Positions 11,271 through 22,579 of a stretch of 64,000 nt of DNA are shown here, piece after piece. This DNA is from Ypsolopha sequella (Eukaryota > Arthropoda > Insecta > Lepidoptera > Ypsolophidae), in the NCBI GenBank assembly GCA_934047225.1, contig OW204012.1:11408001-11472000 (forward strand), in the 5' to 3' direction. Within the stretch, counting starts at the first letter, position 1. Each line of letters begins with the position of its first letter. Below the pieces are notes generated by a model that worked only from the letters and a program-made list of their open reading frames with translations, ran no database searches and was not told the origin of the DNA. The position numbers and the translations under genes were made by a program.

Positions 11271-13126
11271 GCGCGCCTACTCTAGTGCTAATTGGACTAC
11301 TAAGATTATGAGCTTTATATCCTGTTGAAATCACTTGATAAGGTTGAGTATATTATTACTGGCTAGAGAAATGCTAAAGTAGAGCCACTGACTGATGGCA
11401 CTTATGACAGCTGCATTTAGTGATGAGGTACATTTCAAATTTCGTTTAAAAATAAAAATCAAGTGCGAGTTTACTCAACATTAGACACGTCATTCAACAT
11501 TCAACATAATGATACAAAAGGAAAATGTGCCAAAACCAGTGGCGTAGCTATCGGAGGGCTATGCGGTGTAGTGCCCGGGGGCCCCCAAGAGATGTTTAAA
11601 TATCTAAATCGACAAAAGTATTTTACTATCATTTATTTTCGTTTAGTTTAACTTCGTCATTGTTTTGTTTTTAATTAAATATTATTGCGTAACTTGGCGA
11701 CCTCAAACACGACCTATAAAAAATGAGAAACTTTAAAAAAAAATCTTTGTTTCTATACGAACTCTATTGCACAATAAAGCAACATTCAAATCAAAAAATA
11801 ATAACCGAAACAAGTAGTACATCACTATCAACAATGAAGTATTACATTTTTTAATTCACACTTGCTTATAAATAATTACAATACTTTGTAGGCATTTAAA
11901 CGTCATAGGCGCCATCACTCAGCGGCTCTACTGTAATTGACATCTTTTTTAACTTTGACATCTGATTTTGAATATAAATTGAAATCCTAGTGTATATATG
12001 AGATGTACCGAAGGGAACATAAAGGAAACAACCGAGTGTAACAGCCGCCGGTTTATTACTGACGTCAATAAGTAAAGTAGGTAGGTTAGGTCGACAGGTT
12101 GACAGCTATGCGCGTACACATCATAATAGTAACTTACATTTATCCTTATAAAAATCAAAGATCAAAAGATTTTCAAATTTTAAAATGCCTTTCATGAATG
12201 ACCAACCAGCCAACACGTAGCAAGGGCGGGGCTGAGAAGTGGGATCTGGGATCAAATAGAATTTTCTCAACAATTAAATTAAGCGTCTTACCGTATGTTT
12301 CAGAATAAAGCCTCGATTCATTTCAGTTACTTGAAATATGTGTCAAAACTGTAAATTTCCGTTGTCGTTGAATTTTCTCTACAAGAAATTTAGACCGCAC
12401 TAGTGTGGTAGAGATGGTTAATGAATGACCAACCAGCCAACACATAGCGAGGGCGGGGCTGAGAAGTGGACTTAAAATAGACTTTTTTGCTATCATTACT
12501 ATCTCAATTAACATGATGAATAGATCCACTTGCACTCGTTTCACAGCTAAAAACTAATTTAATCCAATTTTTTTGGGTTAAATTAGTTCTTAACTGTGAA
12601 ACGAGTGCAAGTGAATCTATTGATCATGTTTCACCAAGCGCCGACAATCGCAAGTATTAATCATATCTCAATTAACATAGTTAGTCTTCTCACAGACCCC
12701 TTTCCGGGGCGTGGGGACTCAGTATCGGGGCGGATGCCCCCTGTCTGAGGCAGCTACCGCTGCCCATGGCTATGGGCAGGTCAGTGGAGTTAATACTTAC
12801 GGACATAATACTTTTCTCTACTGCGACATCTAGTATGTCACCTCTTTATAGATATATTCACTATTGTTCACTATTGCGCGTTTAAACGCAAATGTTGTGA
12901 ATTATTGCGCGATTATCCAGAAATGTTTTTGAATTACTGTGCGATTAAAAACTGCCAAATGAATGCTAAATATGTAATCGTTGCGTCATGAGCATTAATA
13001 TCTGTGGCATATATGTATGTTAACAAAGCTGTTTTCTTTACAGATTCTCAATTTGAAGAAAACAAGTTTGAACCTTTGACAGAAGAGAGTTTACCACCCC
13101 CGTTGCCTCCTTATGATTTTGACTGA
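11016..13126 (+). CDS. Candidate two-exon mini-gene (11016-11073 + 13044-13126)
   Basis: The 3' exon is the stronger part: a pyrimidine tract ending TTTACAG at 13043, then an open stretch reading SQFEENKFEPLTEESLPPPL followed by PPYDFD and TGA at 13124-13126, with AATAAA overlapping the stop. The 5' part starts at ATG 11016 (MAASASHVDYSKYSIVSLK), lies just after a TTTTTAG acceptor-like site, and meets a weak donor (GTACCT) at 11074. One base before the donor and two after the acceptor make a phase-consistent Asn codon, so the product would be 46 residues. A good donor (CTACAG then GTGAGTA) near 10493 could end a 5' UTR exon. I do not recognise the protein. The exon pairing is inference and an internal exon may be missing. 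Confidence 0.33.
11530..11580 (+). repeat. hAT-like terminal sequence, single end
   Basis: Contains CAGTGGCGTAGCTA followed by G-rich sequence, a common hAT terminus. I did not find its inverted partner, so this is at best a fragment. Confidence 0.35.
12194..12469 (+). repeat. Pair of 49-bp direct repeats (12194-12242, 12421-12469)
   Basis: Both start ATGAATGACCAACCAGCCAA and run through GGGCGGGGCTGAGAAGTG with few differences, 178 bp apart. No function evident. Confidence 0.75.
12512..12628. repeat. 51-bp-stem hairpin, family B palindrome lacking its core
   Basis: Arms 12512-12562 and 12578-12628 pair with four mismatches around a 15-base loop. The sequence just after it (TTTCACCAAGCGCCGACAAT) matches the sequence after the palindrome at 63485-63745, so it belongs to that family but lacks the hammerhead-like middle. 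Confidence 0.8.
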
Positions 13127-13582
13127 ATAAAAAACAGAAGAAAAGAAATGTGCTGAATCTTTAAAATGTTGCCACTCTAATATAGAGTGGATATTTAAAC
13201 TACGATCTGTGTTAATAATGTATATTGCGCATCTTATTTCTTACACTTACCATAGACAAGGATTTTACGGTCTAAGATTTGTGTTGTCTAAGGTAAGTTA
13301 AAAAGAACATCAATGGTTTGACTTAACGCTTTTATTGGCAGATTTTAGTTTTGCTACTTAAAGTATCTTTTTATTAAAGCAAACGTTTGTGAATAATTGC
13401 TCAAATAAACGCAAAATTTGTTCACTATTGCGCGTTTAAACGCAAATTTGTGAATTATTGCGTGATTAAACGAAACTGTTTATCGATTATTGCGATTATT
13501 GCGCGATTATCCGGAAATGTTTTGGATTACTGTGCGATTAAAATCTGCCAAATGAATGCTAAATGTGTAATCGTTGCGTCAT
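12867..13582 (+). repeat. Direct repeats around the candidate terminal exon
   Basis: 12867-12989 and 13421-13582 share TTCACTATTGCGCGTTTAAA, then GCGATTATCC and GCCAAATGAATGCTAAAT. The second copy carries an extra 35 bp or so. The candidate exon 13044-13126 lies between them. Confidence 0.7.
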
Positions 13583-13589
13583 CGTATTG

Positions 13590-14140
13590 TACATTAAATC
13601 AAGCATTAAATCAGATTATTTTATTGAAGTATACCCGTGCTTTTAATACTATGTTGCCACTTTGTGATTGTTTGTTTTTTAGTTTTTATTCCGTTTTTTT
13701 TTTTTGTTTTTACCATGAAGTACCATACGATAACGCGACGCATTTGAATTGGATTTTTATTTGCTAAGATCGTATAGAAAAAATCTTTTTTTTTTCTAGC
13801 GAGTAAGACTCCTCAATACTTTTATATATAGTATATATTAGGCTTTTTGTAAGGACACACTTGTTAGATAAATAATTTAACTTTGTAGATTATTTCTGTG
13901 AATATTTGCTAAGTGTTATGTATGTATATGTTGAATGTTTGGTTTTTTTTTTGGCTGCAACTCTCATCTAATAAATATCAGTGTAATTATTATGTTTTAA
14001 TGTCGTTTTCTTTGACACTTAAGATCCATTAAACTCTAGCCGTGTTACTAGAAAACGGCGTTTAACTTTAGACAGTGTTTAAATCTGTTGTTGTCGCCTT
14101 TTCTTTCATATTGTAAAAGAGTGACAGCAACAGATGTCTA
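13590..14140. other. No gene seen
   Basis: AT-rich sequence with long T tracts. A short open frame (13450-13767, +) has no recognisable content. Confidence 0.4.
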
Positions 14141-14164
14141 AAGTTAAATAATAACAATAATAAT

Positions 14165-14603
14165 TGTAACCGCGGGGTTACAGGAATGCAGAGCTGATGG
14201 GATTTGGATATTGACACGGGAGAATTGTGGGTGCACTGACCTTTATTCTGGATTGTTGTGGGCGAGCCGACGAATGCGCTGACGGGCTGAGCCTTCTTGT
14301 TGGGCTGATGAGGCTGGCGCTTTGGTCAGGAATGTGCAGAATGTCTTGGTGTAACGTGAACACTACACTGGTATATACTGTGAACACAACACTGATAGGT
14401 ACACGATATTGGTTGTGGCGGCGCGAATGTGTGCACACACGTGTCGTTCTCTAGACGATTCGAGCGGAACAGAGGGCTGCGCGAGCGCGCAGACGTGCGC
14501 CTCGGGAGGCGTCTCGAGCCGAACAGGCCGGAACAGTGGCGCGCAAGTCGCCGGCGCGATGCGCCGCGGTGCGATGCGCAACCGTCACGCTGTGGCGTGA
14601 ACA
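14165..14603 (-). repeat. 3' LTR of the Bel-Pao element
   Basis: 439 bp, identical to 16626-17064 apart from one G/A difference I could see (GATGAGG here, GATGAAG there). It contains a CpG-rich half and several short open frames that are not genes. The pol frame ends just inside it. Confidence 0.92.
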
Positions 14604-15196
14604 TCCTGGGGGGGCCGGGGCTGCGACTCCTCTTGAGCTGAATCCAACGGCAGCCTGGCTATCTTGAACACAGGTCGTCGCAGATTTCCATGGGCTGTGT
14701 CCAGATCCACAACTCGGATCACTCCATCCTTGCCAGGCATTGTGCGGAGAATTCTCCCCAACTTCCATTGGAGCGGAGGCAGGTCATCCTCTTTGATGAG
14801 GACCAGTTCACCCACTTGAGGAGGGGAAGAAGGGGAGAGCCATTTGGAGCGGGTTTGCAGGGTATGGAGGTAGGATCTGGACCAGAGAGTCCAAAAGCGC
14901 TGAGAGAGCGCTTGAATGAGTTGAAACCGTTTAAGAGCAGATATGGGTCTTGAGTTGAGTACAGCCTCAATTCGAGCCAAAAGGGTAGAAAATTCCTCAA
15001 AAGTGAGGTGCTGTTCACCTATCACGCGATAAAGTAGTTGCTTGGTGGATTTTACGATTATTTCGTGCAGAGCGCCGAACCAAGGCCCTTTAGGCGGGTT
15101 CAGTAACCAAGTTATGTGCTGATTCGCGAGCTTGTGAGTGATTGCATCATTGTTTGACCTGAGGAAGTTTTGAACTTCAATTGACCATGTACGTCT
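14585..15196 (-). pseudogene. Bel-Pao pol fragment: integrase C-terminal region
   Basis: Open on the minus strand from about 15196 to a stop at 14585. Recognisable pieces in order: PPKGPWFGALHEIIVKSTK, RVIGEQHLTFEEFSTLLARI, EAVLNSRPISAL, LQTRSKW, VGELVLIKEDDLPPLQWKLG and GKDGVIRVVDL. This is the end of the integrase core and the C-terminal domain of Bel-Pao polyproteins. A stop lies immediately upstream, and the SxLTPxHFLIG linker normally after SRPL is missing, so the fragment is broken. Confidence 0.85.
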
Positions 15197-15299
15197 GCTA
15201 TTTTAAGTGAGACGGTTGGCAACAAAATTGGTGTTTTAGTGACGTTCACTACACGTTGTGCGGAGTTACAAGAATTCTCTGTTGGAGTTGAAGTCATTG

Positions 15300-15600
15300 A
15301 GTGAAAATGAGCTGAGTGTGTATGTGATGAGTGAATGTGTGATGAGTGTGCTGAATGTGCTGAGTGTGCTGAGTGTGCTGAATGTGCTGAGTGTGCTGAG
15401 TGTGCTGAGTGTGCTGAGTGAAAATGAGCTGAGTGTGTATGTGATGAGTGAATGTGTGATGAGTGTGCTGAATGTGCTGAGTGTCTATATGTGCTGATGT
15501 GACTATATGTGCTGAAGTGACTATCTGTGCTGATGTGACTATATGTGCTGATGTGACTATATGTGCTGATGTGACTATATGTGCTGATGTTACTATATGT
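15300..15600. repeat. Minisatellite within the Bel-Pao interior
   Basis: Two abutting arrays. The first (about 15305-15485) is 10-bp GTGCTGAGTG-type units, with a ~120-bp block (AAAATGAGCTGAGTGTGTAT onward) present twice. The second (about 15485-15600) is an 18-bp unit, GTGCTGATGTGACTATAT, five to six times. Open frames across it reading LSVLSVLN are artefacts. Confidence 0.85.
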
Positions 15601-16625
15601 GAAAATGAGTTATTAAAACCTGAGCGCTACCAACTTCAACGTGCGGATAGCTTGTAACTTGCGCGGGCCGAAGTAACAAAGGCTATGTTCAAACGGAACA
15701 CGGAACTCTTAAACAAACACGACAGAGAAAAAAATTTTTTTTTTTTTTAAACAACCTGTATATGAGCTGATAAACCAACGTGGAACACCCTATATGTGTA
15801 CCACAAACAACAAGAGCAGAGATGAGATGAAAAAACAAATTGTTTACTATATTTGTGCTATATATACCCGGGTAAAAAAGCAGACAATAACACGAATAAA
15901 CTGTCCGGCAATATATTACTGTGACACGAGATTACCGTAACATTAAATATCAAAAAGGGCCGGTGAACTTGTTAACTTTTATGTTATTTGCCTTAAAATC
16001 ATGTGCCGACAATACACGCTAGTTCTTGTTTACACGAAAGTACCTTTACAACAACAACATCAGTCGTCGAAAATTCTATTTATAGAATAAAATACCTACC
16101 TACTTCTCTGAGTAAACAAACAAAGAATGTATTTACCTAGCCGAAATCGGATCTAAATGAGCGGACAATCCAATGATGCAAATCAAGCTTTAGTAATATA
16201 CGTAATACGTATGTATATATGTAATGTAGATACGTAACTACACGGAACAAAGGCAAATTTATACTCGCACCAAAAAATATCTCGCAAAATACGGAAACTA
16301 CCTTTGACAGTGGGGGCTTAATAAAGATATATAGTGGACTGTAACAAACAATTGGGCTGAATGGATACAATTATATTATCTGAGCTGAACAATAATAACA
16401 AACGGGATGAAAATGAGTTTATTCTGTGCCGGGGGCGGGGGGGGCCGGTTCTATACCGATAAATGGAATGTTCTAGGCGGCGGCGGTTCTAATTACCTAC
16501 CCGCAATAGGTATTCGAGACCACAAAATATTTTTGCCGGGAAAGGGGGCAAAATATGCCACCGGGTGAAAATGGGCTGTAGTAAATCGACGGGGGCTGGT
16601 TCAGTAACGGTTCGAAGGCCAAAAA

Positions 16626-17064
16626 TGTAACCGCGGGGTTACAGGAATGCAGAGCTGATGGGATTTGGATATTGACACGGGAGAATTGTGGGTGCACTGA
16701 CCTTTATTCTGGATTGTTGTGGGCGAGCCGACGAATGCGCTGACGGGCTGAGCCTTCTTGTTGGGCTGATGAAGCTGGCGCTTTGGTCAGGAATGTGCAG
16801 AATGTCTTGGTGTAACGTGAACACTACACTGGTATATACTGTGAACACAACACTGATAGGTACACGATATTGGTTGTGGCGGCGCGAATGTGTGCACACA
16901 CGTGTCGTTCTCTAGACGATTCGAGCGGAACAGAGGGCTGCGCGAGCGCGCAGACGTGCGCCTCGGGAGGCGTCTCGAGCCGAACAGGCCGGAACAGTGG
17001 CGCGCAAGTCGCCGGCGCGATGCGCCGCGGTGCGATGCGCAACCGTCACGCTGTGGCGTGAACA
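16626..17064 (-). repeat. 5' LTR of the Bel-Pao element
   Basis: Partner of 14165-14603. On the minus strand, sequence just inside it contains TGGCCTTCGAACC a few bases from the LTR edge, a possible primer-binding site, though I cannot name the tRNA. Confidence 0.9.
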
Positions 17065-17069
17065 ATAAT

Positions 17070-18045
17070 AATAATTCTTTATTGCACAATAACAATGTCT
17101 GTACAGAGGCGAACTTAACGCTATAAAGCCTTTTCTTCCAGTTAACCTGGGGCGTTGTGGGAAATGTAGGGTAGTGCCCAAAAATAAGAAGGGTAATGAA
17201 TACTATATAAATAATATACATGATGTACTTATATAAAAATAAATTTATAAATAATACAATAAAAAATATAAAAAAGAGGGAATATTGTATAATACATACA
17301 AATGGTAAATTTACATAAAGCTAGATATACAAATACATAAACATACATGAATAATACTAGATATAGACGATGACTCTTATGACAGTGACTCAAAACAAAA
17401 TCAACAATTTTGTGATTGTAAGTAGTGCTGGTAGACTTTATTTTTGAAAACAGCAATAGTTGGCGAATCTCGAATAAACAAAGGCAGACTATTCCAGAGG
17501 CGGATTGCGGATACTGTAAAAGAATAGGAGTACATGTCTGTGTTGTGTATAGGGGTACGAAGGAGCAGAGATTTACTAGGTCGCTGAAGGCGGTCGTGGG
17601 GATCAAGCCTGACAAACCGATCTTTGAGATAAGGGGGAGAAGAGGGATCATTGAGGACATTATAAAGAAGCGTGAGAATATGAGCGTTACGTCGATTTCG
17701 GATACTAAGCCAATTTAACTCGGATCGAGACTGTGACACATGGTCATATTTGCGGAGACCGAAGATGTACCTTATGCAGAGATTGAGGATACGATCGAGT
17801 TTATCTAGCAATTCTTCCGTAAGGTCAGGATAACATACATCAGCATAGTCTACAATTGGTAGTAAAAGAGAATTGACTAGCGTTACCTTAGTAGAATAAG
17901 GCAAAAACTTTTGCATACGTCTGAGAGAGTGCAAGGAGGCATACATTTTTCTACTAATTTCAGTCACATGCAAGTCCCAAGATAAGTTGTTCTGTATGTA
18001 GAGCCCAAGGTTTTTAACGGAAGTGCAGTACTTCAATGCTGTACC
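17070..18045 (-). mobile_element. 5'-truncated LINE (Jockey/CR1-like)
   Basis: Minus-strand element whose 3' end is an AATAAAGAATTATTATTAT tail now split by the Bel-Pao insertion. Only the C-terminal part of the reverse transcriptase ORF and the 3' UTR remain. Confidence 0.8.
17401..18036 (-). pseudogene. LINE reverse transcriptase, C-terminal 211 residues
   Basis: Begins MKYCTSVKNLGLYIQNNLSW and contains the non-LTR RT tail signature KVTLVNSLLLPIVDYADVCY, then LDKLDRILNLCIRYIFGL, ending with a weakly conserved tail (IRLWNSLPLFIRDSPTIAVF). The catalytic RT domain (FADD box) and endonuclease would lie upstream and are lost. The frame is open to its stop, so this copy is fairly young but could not be active. 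Confidence 0.85.
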
Positions 18046-18305
18046 ATTGTACCAAACACCGTTTTGTAGTTACACCGTAGGTATCTAAAGCTTTGATTAA
18101 TTAAGTGAAGATTCGTAACGCCCTTACTCGACTGTTTCAAGAAATGGAACAGGTATTTTGTACTATGGATATACCATCAGCGAAAGAGATAGATTGACGA
18201 TACAAGAATTTTGAGCGAGCAAGACAGGATATGGCTTGGTCGGCTCGGTTCGTTACAAAGCCGAAAGAAAGCGAGCTGAGCCAAGCGGTGAAGTCTAGTG
18301 TGATT

Positions 18306-18395
18306 ACAGAGCCACAAACTTATCTGTTCCGGCGGCGAAGACTGTCACAGCCATTTTAGTTTGGCCCACCGGAACAGATAAGTTTGTGGCTCTGT
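18306..18395. repeat. Perfect 27-bp-stem hairpin
   Basis: 18306-18332 and 18369-18395 are exact reverse complements (arm starts ACAGAGCCACAAACTTATCT), with a 36-base loop. No coding context. Confidence 0.85.
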
Positions 18396-18399
18396 ACGT

Positions 18400-18850
18400 G
18401 ACGTGGCATGCAAGCGAAAGACTGTCGCCGCTAACGCAACTGAACTAGTCGCACACATTCATGAATATTACCGTCCTTTTCTGCAAATGGCGAAGTGTAA
18501 ACAAAACAAACAGAAAGTAATTTAAGGAAATTTTCTGGTTTTGGTGTACTTACGAGTGGAAGGTGATGCCATGAAATTTGTTTTTTGTCCTTGAGTGATT
18601 TGTACACCCGATAAATGCACACGGAGGCATATCTGCAGGTTTTTTCTGGATTTTATAGCACAGATAAAGGTGTTTTCAATTACGTGCACACAAACGCCGC
18701 CTGGAATACTACTAAACAAAGATAGGCCCGCTGGACCTGTATTTCTGGATCCAACCGCGTTGTGGTTATACCGCATCTTCACTAAATTAATCAAAGATCT
18801 AAAGGGTCTAATTAAGTTGGTATATTGTTTCTTTTTGATACCGTTTCCGT
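18400..18850. other. No gene seen
   Basis: Unique-looking sequence of mixed composition. Short open frames on both strands show no recognisable protein. Confidence 0.35.
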
Positions 18851-18854
18851 AGCC

Positions 18855-19051
18855 CTATAATAAATGCGAAAGTGTGTTTGTTTGTTTGTTTGTTTGTTTG
18901 TTTGTCCTTCTTTCACGCAGCAACGGAGCAACGGATCGACGTGATTTTTTGCATAGAGATAGTTTATGGGCCGGAGAGTGACATAGGTTACGTTTTATCC
19001 CGGAAAAATGCAAACGATATTAGCACGGGTGAAGCTGCGGGAAAAAGCTAG
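18855..19051 (+). mobile_element. Short Helitron-like element
   Basis: Starts CCTATAATAAATGCGAAAGT, carries a (GTTT)n run near 18876-18903 and ends GCGGGAAAAAGCTAG. Same end types as 922-1169 but with a different body. Confidence 0.6.
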
Positions 19052-19400
19052 TAATGTAATATAGGTAGTTTTCTGATTTTTTGAACGGAATTTCAAGTTT
19101 CTAAGTCTACTAAAAGTGCCCTATAGGTTAGCCATTTTGTATGAAATTGATTAGGTACGTAAAGGGTAATATTATTATTTTCGCTTTGACCTAGAAACCT
19201 GATTTTTAACAGCACTATGCGGTCGTAGACTTTTTTAAGAGGAACTGGGCTTGTATTCACAGTTCCCTTTGAACTAGAGTTTAGCAATGCCAAGTACCAA
19301 ATGGTATGGAAATAACTCGGCTTAGTTCGATTCGAGTTCGAATTTTGGGACTCTGAATTGCTTTACTTTCAACTTCATATTTCACTCACGAGGCCCGAGA

Positions 19401-19490
19401 AAAGAGGTCTTGGGAGACAAGACGGACAACAAAGAGGTCGTGAGAGACAAGACAAACAACAAAGAGGTCTCGAGAGACAAGACTGACAAC
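19401..19490. repeat. 30-bp minisatellite, three copies
   Basis: AAAGAGGTCTTGGGAGACAA starts the unit; copies begin at 19401, 19431 and 19461 with a few substitutions. The unit is a multiple of three, so a minus-strand open frame (19386-19592) carries 10-residue repeats (LVSRDLFVV type), but nothing else suggests a gene. Confidence 0.8.
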
Positions 19491-19499
19491 AAAATGATC

Positions 19500-21785
19500 C
19501 TGTAAGGGTTCAGTTTTTGAAGCGTAGGTATGCTTCCTTGTCGGCGCCTCGTATGGGACCCTAAAGGGCCCAATCCAAAACTTGTACATCACTTCCGTGA
19601 TCGACTTCAGGAAAAAAATCCGCAGATTAAGCCATTTTCGTATTTAGTACTTGACAATAAGTGCTTCGACACGGAATTTCTTATATGAAACGAATTTGAC
19701 TCAATTACATTGACTTGATACGCGTTAAAGAAGGATAATTTGATTTCGTATCAGATATTATTACGTGTTTTAATCGTTTATTATTTATTGTAAGTTATCA
19801 GTCATGGTAAAATAAAAATAAAATTGAAATAACCGAAGTTGGTGCGCAGTCCGCGCGCCGCGCCGCCATCAGGAATCAGGAAGTTCGAAAGTTTATGCTT
19901 TTCTCTGTGATTGACATCAAATGTCACAACATGCAGTACGTCTGGAACCAAAATATTAGAAATAGTACAAAGAATACCAAGAATTTTTCTTCAAGCAAGA
20001 TCCTTACACTAGTGGAATGATAAAGTATGTTGTATAATATGTGGTGCAACGGACGTAAATGTAAATAAGTTTGTGCAAAAGTCCAAAACGGTAAGTTTCA
20101 AGAATACTAATCCCCTGGGGCGGGAGTGTAACCCGGGGGAAGCCCACAATTCCACCGTTACCCCATCAGCTTATCACAATGATTACGTACCAAACGTGAT
20201 AGGTGTTGAGCCCTCAACAGCACGGCGTGCCTTGCGAAGCACGCATATCGAACACATTTGATGTGCACCGCGAGGATTTCTACTGCTAGGTTAGCATAGG
20301 TCAGCGTCATGAATTATGAATACGGATTTTATACGGATTTTCGATGTAGACAGACTCATCAACTTCAAACAGACCCTTATAATGTTTTTTCAGTCGGTTT
20401 TTTTTTTTAATTATGAGAAATATATTTATATATTTAATTTAATTGCATCACTACAACAGGACATCTTCTAACTCTTTGTGCGCGCAGCTCGATGTGTGCG
20501 TCTTGTATTGACCGTCGGGATGGTCGGTCAGACTGAATACAAAAAAAAAACATATTTACAAGCTCACTCAACAATCTAGCCACGCGCAAAAATGGATGTA
20601 TACAGAGGGGGGGGGGGGGGTTAGGGAGGTCTTAATCCCCCAAAAAGCATTAGCATGTACCGAAAAAAAAAATGTTTCATAAAAAGTTAAAATATAACAT
20701 ATTTCCATATAATTTAAGAAGTATTCCCCCAATGATCTTTCCTGTTTTGAAATTGGGCCTGTGGGGAATCTCCTCCCATTATCGTGAAACAGGTAAATGT
20801 CCGAGCAGTTTGTCTTGGTCTTTTCCATGCGAGAGAAGGTTTGTTGATTCAATGTTCCATATGTCAACTAAAATACGGAATCCTGGCCTCTAGGATCTGG
20901 CAACACTGGCATAGGCGAACTACACGGCAACATGGGCAGTCAACTTGGACGGACTAACCTAAAATAATTATTATAATATGGTTAAGCGTTGTTTGTAGCG
21001 TATTTTTAACCTCAAACTCTAGCTAAGAACTTCAAGAAAAGTTTGACAAAGTAATCCTAGACTATTTTAGTTTTCAGCAACGGACCCCAATTATCAATCA
21101 GTCAGTACATCCCACAGATGCCTGCAAACAAACGACTAGTATATGTATGTGGTGATCGTCTTAACAGAGATCGTGCAAGTGCATATCCGAGACTAAAAAT
21201 TAATGCTTCCCCAAAGTTGAACATGATGGCAAAAAGTGCCACATGGCAAGAAGTATCCGCTTAAATAATATACGATTGTATCTTCGACAGAACCTGTTGC
21301 TTTTTCGATTTGATACGGAACCCTAAAAAATAATAAATGTAGTCTAGAAGAGACAAAAGAAACTGCGTGTTTATTGGTTTTTTCAACGTCGTCGTCAAAG
21401 TCAAATTACCAATCTTAATATTTTGCATCCGGTCAAAGATTTCGATTTAATGGCAGGCATTTTATTATATTATTTACGGAGCCAGGGCGGAAAACGTCTA
21501 TTTCTGAATTATAGTCCGAAATGCTCCTTATCTGTTGATCATTTAATGTGTTCATCTTATTGTAGGATAAGCAAACAATAAGCAATAAGCAAACACATAC
21601 AGCATGAAAAAGAAAAAAAAATAATACACATTATTAGAAATACAATTGTCCTATAAATATAAGACATTTGCAATACAGTTTTGTTTATTGAAGCAGCGAA
21701 AAGATCTGACTCAGCATAGGCATTGCGATAAAAAACCACAACGCGCATGCTATTATTCTGTCAGGCCTAAGATATCACTATTATT
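19500..21785. other. No confident gene; G12 tract
   Basis: A CpG-rich patch lies at about 19838-19875 and an uninterrupted G tract at about 20608-20620. Short open frames have no recognisable family. A moderately GC-rich patch with a CCCCGGGT-type stem is at 20110-20240. Confidence 0.35.
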
Positions 21786-21866
21786 AATATACTATTTAAT
21801 ATTATATAATATACTATTTAATATTATATAATATACTATTTAATATTGTATAATATACTATTTATA
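21786..21866. repeat. 22-bp AT-rich tandem repeat, 3.6 copies
   Basis: Unit AATATACTATTTAATATTAT plus AT begins at 21786, 21808, 21830 and 21852. It ends abruptly against a GC-rich stretch (GGCACGCGCCGCCGCCGG, 21867 on). Confidence 0.85.
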
Positions 21867-21989
21867 GGCACGCGCCGCCGCCGGCCCTCCGGCCGTTACC
21901 GTCGCAACCACTATTGTCCCTGAAAATATTCATTTAAATTATACGCTGTAAATGGCCATATTGATCTATATTAAATGCACAATATATTT

Positions 21990-22480
21990 ATGGTACTTAA
22001 TTGGATAAGGATTAATGCTGTATTGCTTAAAATCGCTTCGTAAATAAGCCATTATTTCTCGTAAAAAGTAAAGGATATAAAATGGTTATTGTGCGTTATC
22101 CCTAAGTGGATAGACATTATACCATTCCAGGCTTTTTTGTAGACCTTTTTAAGGTGTACAATACTGTGGTACATTATTTTGATCTATCTCGTAGGGTTCA
22201 CAGCAAGCGTTTGTAATGTAAGCGCAAAAAAATGTGTTTATTTACGACATCACATTAAAAACCTCTAAAATTATCAGTGTTTTCTACTTTATTATGCATG
22301 TATTATACATATAAACCTTCCTCTTCAATCACTCTATCTATTAAAAAAAAACGCATCATAATCCGTTGCGTAGTTTAAAAGATCTATTATATAATAAAGA
22401 CCATACATAAGGACAGACCTTAGAATAATAAAGGACAGACAGACAGCGGGAAGCGACTTTGTTTTATTCTATGTAGTGGT
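21990..22480 (-). mobile_element. Helitron-like repeat H2 (partial)
   Basis: Shares CGCTTCGTAAATAAGCCATT, TATCTCGTAGGGTTCA and GCGACTTTGTTTTATTC with 28455-29878, 54332-54508 and 54930-55450. Two of those copies preserve a CTAG end (GGGGCGGGTCGCTAG). This copy lacks that end. Confidence 0.65.
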
Positions 22481-22579
22481 GTAGTGATAGTGATGAATAG
22501 TGATGATATAATGTATAGCAATTTTTTTTTTAATGTCGGAATCGACTTAAGGGCTTATCTTCCAACGAATGGCATTGTT

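Larger units (their letters stand above)
14165..17064 (-). mobile_element. Internally deleted Bel-Pao LTR retrotransposon
   Basis: Two 439-bp LTRs (TGTAAC...GAACA) bracket a 2.0-kb interior and the whole is flanked by a 5-bp duplication ATAAT (14160-14164, 17065-17069). Coding content is on the minus strand and limited to the C-terminal integrase part of pol. Gag, protease and reverse transcriptase are absent. The target was the (AAT)n tail of the LINE at 17070-18040, continued on the far side at about 14140-14164. Confidence 0.92.

Noticed and set aside
15258..15497. Open frame reading repeated LSVLSVLN
   Set aside because: Translation of a 10-bp minisatellite.
14178..17221. Many overlapping open frames in the CpG-rich halves of the LTRs
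   Set aside because: They occur in several frames on both strands because the sequence has few stops. All are duplicated with the LTR.
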